DNA of 10,547 bases from Chryseobacterium gleum. Its GTDB lineage: Bacteria; Bacteroidota; Bacteroidia; Flavobacteriales_D; Crocinitomicaceae. Under the pieces are notes generated by a model. It had not been told where the DNA came from and searched no databases. It worked only from the letters and a program-made list of their open reading frames with translations. The stretch is from NCBI GenBank assembly GCA_943326315.2, contig CALPSU020000055.1, positions 1-10,547 of the forward strand, given 5' to 3'. Within the stretch, counting starts at the first letter, position 1; each line of letters begins with the position of its first letter. A program made the position numbers and the translations under genes. Below, one piece after another: positions 7,196-10,547 of the stretch.

Positions 7196-7203
7196 CAAAG
7201 ATA
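7196..7203 (-). promoter_or_regulatory. tgt promoter -7 box
   Basis: On the minus strand this reads TATCTTTG, a full match to TAnnTTTG. It ends 24 bases before the tgt ATG at 7171, which predicts a 5' leader of roughly 17-20 bases. No convincing -33 TTG is visible. Its position rules out the longer reading frame beginning at 7198. Confidence 0.55.
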
Positions 7204-7204
7204 G

Positions 7205-7232
7205 TTGTATTTACGAAAGCACCCCATATTTG
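7205..7232 (+). promoter_or_regulatory. Glycosyltransferase-sigma operon promoter
   Basis: TTG (7205-7207) is followed after 17 bases by CATATTTG (7225-7232), which matches the -7 consensus TAnnTTTG except at the first base. The spacing fits the flavobacterial TTG-N17-23-TAnnTTTG form. The predicted start is near 7237-7240, about 12-15 bases before the ATG at 7252. It lies back-to-back with the tgt promoter, so the two RNA polymerase footprints would overlap. Confidence 0.45.
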
Positions 7233-7251
7233 TACCAAGCTTTATACACAG

Positions 7252-8388
7252 ATGCAGTTTTTTCCAGATTTTGAGTTCAATTTTTCAACTATTATTTTTT
7301 GCATTTTTGCAATAATGGTGATTACACAATTAGTTTACACGCTATTTATTCACGGTAAATTATCTTTTTTCACTGGGAAAAGGGCCGTGAAAACGGAACA
7401 ACTTCCAAGTGTAAGCGTTTTAATATCAGCAAGAAACGAATCAGACAATCTTTATGAAAACCTACCTTTAATCCTAGAACAAGATTATCCAAATTTTGAA
7501 GTTATCGTAATAAACCATCAATCCGTTGACGATTCTTATCACATATTAAATGCTTATGCTCATCAGTATAAAAACTTAAGAGTAATTGAAGTTGAACGAA
7601 GTCAACACCTAAAACCTGGAAAAAAACTTCCACTCACATTGGGAATTAAAGGGTCAAAATACGATTATTTATGTTTCACGGATGCCGATTGTAAACCATC
7701 ATCTAATCAATGGTTAAAAAGCATGACCCAATATTTTGTACCTGAAAAAGATATAGTTTTAGGATATGCTCCCTATCTCACAAAGCCTGGCTTACTAAAC
7801 AAAATAATACGTTTTGACACAACTTGGATAGCAATGAACTATTTCTCAATGGCTTTAGCAAAAATGCCATATATGGGGGTAGGACGAAACCTATCCTATA
7901 CTAAATCCCTGTTCAATTCAGTAAACGGATACAAATCTCACTACTCAATAACATCCGGTGACGATGACTTATTCATACAAGAAACAGCAACGAAAACTAA
8001 TTTCTCCATCAACCTTGATCCCGCTTCATTTTGTTATTCTGAAGGAAGTACAAATTGGGAAAACTGGTATATGCAAAAGACCCGACACTTTACAACATCA
8101 GGTAGATATAATGTTTTCAAGAAAGCTATGTTAGGAATTTATCCGTTCAGTCTGTTAATCCTAACGATATCCTTTGTTATTTTGATGTTTGATGACAATT
8201 TCCGGTTGTTAACACTTACTGGATTTGGTATTGTGACGTTACTTAAATGGTGGATCCAAGCTAGATGTTTTTTAAAATTAAAAGAACCTAGCTTTATAGC
8301 TTTTCTCCCATTTTACGATTTGGCTTACGCAATATCAATTCCAATACTTTATTACACTACGGATAAAAAAGAAATAAGGAAATGGTAG
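7252..8388 (+). CDS. Membrane-bound family 2 glycosyltransferase
   Basis: A 378-residue GT-A fold enzyme expected to transfer an activated sugar at the cytoplasmic face of the inner membrane. It has one N-terminal TM helix (about 14-33), then the GT2 domain: SVLISARNESDNL (54-66), a DD pair at 93-94, the metal-binding DAD at 144-146 in CFTDADCKP, the GDDDLF acceptor/catalytic motif at 236-241, and QKTRH (275-279), matching the Q/RxxRW position with His in place of Trp. Three C-terminal TM segments follow (about 290-312, 318-336 and 347-368). This resembles synthase-like GT2 enzymes with flanking membrane helices. Donor and acceptor cannot be read from sequence. Its last 7 bases overlap the start of the sigma factor gene, so the two are co-transcribed and probably translationally coupled. 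Confidence 0.88.
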   Translation: MQFFPDFEFNFSTIIFCIFAIMVITQLVYTLFIHGKLSFFTGKRAVKTEQLPSVSVLISARNESDNLYENLPLILEQDYPNFEVIVINHQSVDDSYHILNAYAHQYKNLRVIEVERSQHLKPGKKLPLTLGIKGSKYDYLCFTDADCKPSSNQWLKSMTQYFVPEKDIVLGYAPYLTKPGLLNKIIRFDTTWIAMNYFSMALAKMPYMGVGRNLSYTKSLFNSVNGYKSHYSITSGDDDLFIQETATKTNFSINLDPASFCYSEGSTNWENWYMQKTRHFTTSGRYNVFKKAMLGIYPFSLLILTISFVILMFDDNFRLLTLTGFGIVTLLKWWIQARCFLKLKEPSFIAFLPFYDLAYAISIPILYYTTDKKEIRKW

Positions 8389-8987
8389 AAGGCGAACATT
8401 TATCGGATAAAGCGCAAAAAGATTTAGCTCTAGTTAAATTAGCGATTGAAGGTAAACAAAGCGCATACGCTGAATTAATGGATAGATACAGAGAATCTAT
8501 TTATTACATGATGCTTAAAATGGTGAAAAACCAAGACGATGCTGACGATTTAACAATAGAAGCTTTTGGAAAAGCCTTTAATCGATTAGATCAATATTCT
8601 CCAAGCTTTGCTTTCAGTACTTGGCTATATAAAATAGCATCCAATAATTGTATTGATTTTATTCGTAAAAAGAGGATTAAAGTAACTTCTATGGACACCG
8701 GAAGAACTACCGATGACGGAGATGTTATATTTTTCGATGCTAGATCTTCTACATTAAATCCAGAAGAATCAATTATTCAAAATCAAAAAATAAAACTAAT
8801 GCGGAACTTGGTTAGTAAATTAAAACCTCGTTATAAAGAATTAATTGAAAAAAGATACTTTGAAGAATTAAGTTACGAAGAAATAGCTGAAGAACTAAAC
8901 CTTCCTTTAGGTACTGTTAAAGCACAGCTTTTTAGAGCTAGAGAATTTTTAGCTAACCTAATAAGTAAAACTAAGGACACTATATAA
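8382..8987 (+). CDS. ECF-type RNA polymerase sigma factor
   Basis: A 201-residue sigma-70 family protein with only regions 2 and 4. Region 2 (about 24-98) contains DDADDLTIEAFGKAF (52-66), which contacts core polymerase, and FSTWLYKIASNNCIDFIR (78-95), which recognises the -10/-7 element. A linker of about 40 acidic and polar residues follows. Region 4 (about 140-195) has the helix-turn-helix LSYEEIAEELNLPLGTVKAQ (163-182), which would read the -35/-33 element. The ATG overlaps the glycosyltransferase stop region (ATGGTAG, 7-base overlap). No anti-sigma factor with a TM helix or zinc-binding domain is next to it; the following gene is rsmG. It may be a conserved Bacteroidota ECF factor controlled in another way. 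Its target genes are unknown. Confidence 0.93.
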   Translation: MVEGEHLSDKAQKDLALVKLAIEGKQSAYAELMDRYRESIYYMMLKMVKNQDDADDLTIEAFGKAFNRLDQYSPSFAFSTWLYKIASNNCIDFIRKKRIKVTSMDTGRTTDDGDVIFFDARSSTLNPEESIIQNQKIKLMRNLVSKLKPRYKELIEKRYFEELSYEEIAEELNLPLGTVKAQLFRAREFLANLISKTKDTI

Positions 8988-9003
8988 TACCCCACAATGT
9001 TAG

Positions 9004-9023
9004 GATAGGTCGTTCCTTATCCC
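9004..9023 (+). terminator. Hairpin after the sigma factor gene
   Basis: GGATAGG (9004-9010) pairs with CCTTATCC (9016-9023), leaving one bulged T and a 5-base loop. It lies in the 75-base gap between the sigma gene and rsmG, 16 bases after the sigma stop. No U-run follows, so intrinsic termination is doubtful; it may only separate the two transcripts. No TAnnTTTG box is seen before rsmG. Confidence 0.3.
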
Positions 9024-9062
9024 TACGAGTTTCTTACAGACGCATACCAAGATAATCTCAAC

Positions 9063-9692
9063 ATGAACTCCGTACAACTGATTTTAAAATATTTCCCTAA
9101 TCTTTCCGCTGTTCAAATCGAACAATTTTCTCGACTAGAAGAGTTATACACTCTTTGGAACAGTCAAATCAATGTAATATCTAGAAAGGATACTGAAAAT
9201 TTTTATGAACGACATGTTCTGCATTCTTTAGGGATTGCTAAAATAATGGGATTCAAAAATGATTCTGAAATTTTAGATATTGGAACAGGCGGTGGTTTTC
9301 CTGGAATCCCTTTGGCTATATTATTCCCAAATTGCCAATTTACACTTGTCGATTCTATAGGGAAGAAAATAAAAGTTGTAAATGAAGTTGCGACAGCATT
9401 GGGTTTAAAAAATGTTAAGGGTATTCATGCCAGAGCTGAAGATATTCCTCAAAAATTTGATTTCATCGTTAGTAGAGCAGTTACAGCAATGCCCGTATTT
9501 TTAACTTGGATCGATAAAAAATTTAAAAAAGAAAACAAAAATGACCTACCAAATGGAATTTTATATCTAAAAGGAGGTGATTTAATTGAAGAGATGAGCT
9601 CCATTAAAAAACAGTATAAATTTCATGAGTTACATAAAATTTTTAAAGAAGATTTTTTTGAAACTAAAAAAGTTGTTTACGTTAGAAATTAA
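9063..9692 (+). CDS. rsmG: 16S rRNA (guanine-527-N7)-methyltransferase
   Basis: A 209-residue RsmG (GidB), the SAM-dependent enzyme that makes m7G527 in the 530 loop of 16S rRNA; loss of it gives low-level streptomycin resistance in several bacteria. Signatures are the N-terminal helical part with LYTLWNSQINVISRKD (28-43) and ERHVLHSLG (49-57), the SAM-binding motif ILDIGTGGGFPGIPLA (70-85), the acidic D97 that ends the second strand (TLVDS), HARAED (122-127), SRAV (137-140) and YLKGG (168-172). Length is normal for the family (about 205-215). Start at ATG 9063 fits the family N-terminus and there is no competing in-frame start nearby. It converges on the adaptor-like lipoprotein gene with a 4-base gap. 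Confidence 0.95.
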   Translation: MNSVQLILKYFPNLSAVQIEQFSRLEELYTLWNSQINVISRKDTENFYERHVLHSLGIAKIMGFKNDSEILDIGTGGGFPGIPLAILFPNCQFTLVDSIGKKIKVVNEVATALGLKNVKGIHARAEDIPQKFDFIVSRAVTAMPVFLTWIDKKFKKENKNDLPNGILYLKGGDLIEEMSSIKKQYKFHELHKIFKEDFFETKKVVYVRN

Positions 9693-9696
9693 AACT

Positions 9697-10380
9697 TTAT
9701 TTTTCTTCTCGAATCTCAGCTATAATCTGATTTTTATTTATTCTTTGGTTATTCTTAGTATAACAATGGATTATTTCTCCGTCAAAAGGTGCTAAATAAA
9801 AGAATTTTTCCATTTCTAATTCATCTTTACTAATTTTAATCACTAACTCAGAAATTCCAAATTTCTTTAATAATTCGAGCTCTTTTGATGAAACATTAAT
9901 AGGTAATGAAGGTAGAATTTTATTAGGTTTTAATAATTCCAAAAAAGATTTCCAATTATCAACTCTAAGAGAATCTATGTTTGACAATTCTTTCAAAAAA
10001 TCGGGCAATAAAGCAGCCAGTTTATTTTTAGACCCACTTAACAATTCAAAACGATCTCTATTATTGATTCTGAAAAGCAACTCATTCTTTTTAAATTTCA
10101 GACCTTCTTTAATTTCAAATTGCCCATAAACTAACTCTCCAGAAATAGGAAACAAAATATTTACCATATTAAAACTTATTTTATTTGTTTTAATATGGGG
10201 TTTTTCGAAAACTTCAACCGGTTTTGACTTATTTTCAATTAATAAACCTGAATTCTTTTTTTCAACTTCCTTTTTTTCAACTCTAAAACTATTCTGTTTT
10301 TTTTTGGTTTCATTTTGACAAGAAAATAGTATTAATCCTACAAAAATAAAAAATGGAAACAAGAATCTAAAAATGGACAT
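9697..10380 (-). CDS. Short lipoprotein resembling the front half of an RND/HlyD periplasmic adaptor
   Basis: A 227-residue protein with a lipoprotein signal: hydrophobic residues 4-19, then FSC with lipid-attached C21. A lysine-rich linker (about 25-65) follows. Next come two half-lipoyl segments, ILFPISGELVYGQFEIKEGL (75-94) through LLFRINNRDR (101-110), and FYLAPFDGEII (194-204) through RINKNQIIAEI (213-223). Between them is a helical insert with ALLPDF and DNWKSFLELL. From memory, the RINNRD...LLS...LLPD...W pattern is that of Bacteroidota efflux-pump adaptor (membrane-fusion) proteins of about 350-400 residues. Here the protein ends just after the second lipoyl half, so the beta-barrel and membrane-proximal domains are missing, and rsmG occupies the space beyond. 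It could be a decayed adaptor or a stand-alone lipoyl-hairpin lipoprotein. No pump or TolC gene is visible in the window. Confidence 0.65.
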   Translation of the reverse strand: MSIFRFLFPFFIFVGLILFSCQNETKKKQNSFRVEKKEVEKKNSGLLIENKSKPVEVFEKPHIKTNKISFNMVNILFPISGELVYGQFEIKEGLKFKKNELLFRINNRDRFELLSGSKNKLAALLPDFLKELSNIDSLRVDNWKSFLELLKPNKILPSLPINVSSKELELLKKFGISELVIKISKDELEMEKFFYLAPFDGEIIHCYTKNNQRINKNQIIAEIREEK

Positions 10381-10409
10381 AAATATTAAATTTTAATATA
10401 AAATTAGCT

Positions 10410-10484
10410 TTTTCAACTAATTCATATTGAAATTTATAAAATTTGTTGAAAACTTAGTTGAAAACCAAATTCCAAAGTTGAGAA
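10410..10484. repeat. GTTGAAAA repeats upstream of the adaptor-like gene
   Basis: GTTGAAAA occurs on the + strand at 10445-10452 and 10457-10464 (12-base period), a degenerate GTTGAGAA at 10477-10484, and the complement TTTTCAAC at 10410-10417. The outer copies form an 11-bp perfect inverted repeat: TTTTCAACTAA at 10410-10420 with TTAGTTGAAAA at 10454-10464. The cluster is 30-105 bases upstream of the lipoprotein start, where an operator could be, but it overlaps a possible coding end of the neighbouring gene. Confidence 0.4.
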
Positions 10485-10545
10485 ATAAGCCTTCATCGTT
10501 TGTTAATTTTGCTCTAATAAATAAAACCGAAAAAATGGCAATATT
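10417..10545 (-). CDS. Possible C-terminal end of an upstream leftward gene (partial)
   Basis: On the minus strand one frame is open from the window edge for 42 codons to a TAG at 10417-10419. The other two minus-strand frames hit stops within 15 codons. The predicted peptide begins NIAIFSVLFIRAKLTNDEG and ends INFNMN; it is hydrophobic and aromatic with no motif I recognise. The stop is 36 bases before the ATG of the adaptor-like lipoprotein, a spacing that would suit an operon. In DNA this AT-rich, a 42-codon opening can arise by chance, so I treat it as unproven. Confidence 0.3.
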   Translation of the reverse strand, partial: NIAIFSVLFIRAKLTNDEGLFLNFGIWFSTKFSTNFINFNMN

Positions 10546-10547
10546 AG

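Noticed and set aside
7172..7198. Nine-residue N-terminal extension of Tgt
   Set aside because: The extended start codon overlaps the TATCTTTG promoter box, and family homology starts at MHFDLL.
9693..9696. Missing C-terminal part of the adaptor beyond its stop codon
   Set aside because: Reading through the stop gives another stop after four codons and the sequence beyond is the intact rsmG coding region, so there is no frameshifted remnant of the adaptor here.

Overview
The window is AT-rich, compact chromosomal DNA, most likely from a member of the Bacteroidota, probably class Flavobacteriia. Three things point there. The protein sequences have a flavobacterial flavour: an OstA-like LptA relative, a Tgt without the usual zinc cysteines, and a MutS2 without a Smr domain. 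Start codons lack Shine-Dalgarno sequences. Several starts are preceded by the Bacteroidota -7 promoter element TAnnTTTG. I see no rRNA, tRNA, CRISPR array, insertion sequence or phage gene. This is mostly core genome, and I did not find an obviously new multigene system.

Layout, left to right. Bases 1-1076 (+) are the 3' part of an OstA/LptA-like lipopolysaccharide-transport gene. It converges, with a 2-base gap, on an exonuclease III gene (1079-1837, -). A roughly 170-base divergent intergenic region (1838-2007) contains a palindrome flanked by direct repeats, a long inverted repeat and a phased heptamer repeat. It ends in a promoter whose -7 box lies 5 bases before the mutS2 ATG (2008-4140, +). 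A hairpin at 4136-4168 separates mutS2 from a leftward gene set: tgt (7171-6041), an LptF/LptG-family permease (6023-4947) and a DUF481-like outer-membrane protein (4960-4190). The last two overlap by 14 bases.

From 7205 rightward, overlapping divergent promoters serve tgt on the left and, on the right, a membrane glycosyltransferase (7252-8388), which overlaps an ECF-type sigma factor gene (8382-8987). rsmG follows (9063-9692, +). It converges, with a 4-base gap, on a short lipoprotein gene (9697-10380, -) that looks like the front half of an efflux or HlyD-type periplasmic adaptor. The last 167 bases hold GTTGAAAA repeats and the possible C-terminal end of another leftward gene.

Functional themes are envelope biogenesis (OstA-like protein, LptF/G permease, DUF481 protein, glycosyltransferase, adaptor), nucleic-acid maintenance (exonuclease III, MutS2), RNA modification (Tgt, RsmG) and transcription control (ECF sigma). 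The points most worth a second look are the missing zinc ligands in Tgt, the missing Smr domain in MutS2, the adaptor that stops at a domain boundary, and the structured mutS2/exonuclease III intergenic region with its apparently leaderless mutS2 promoter.
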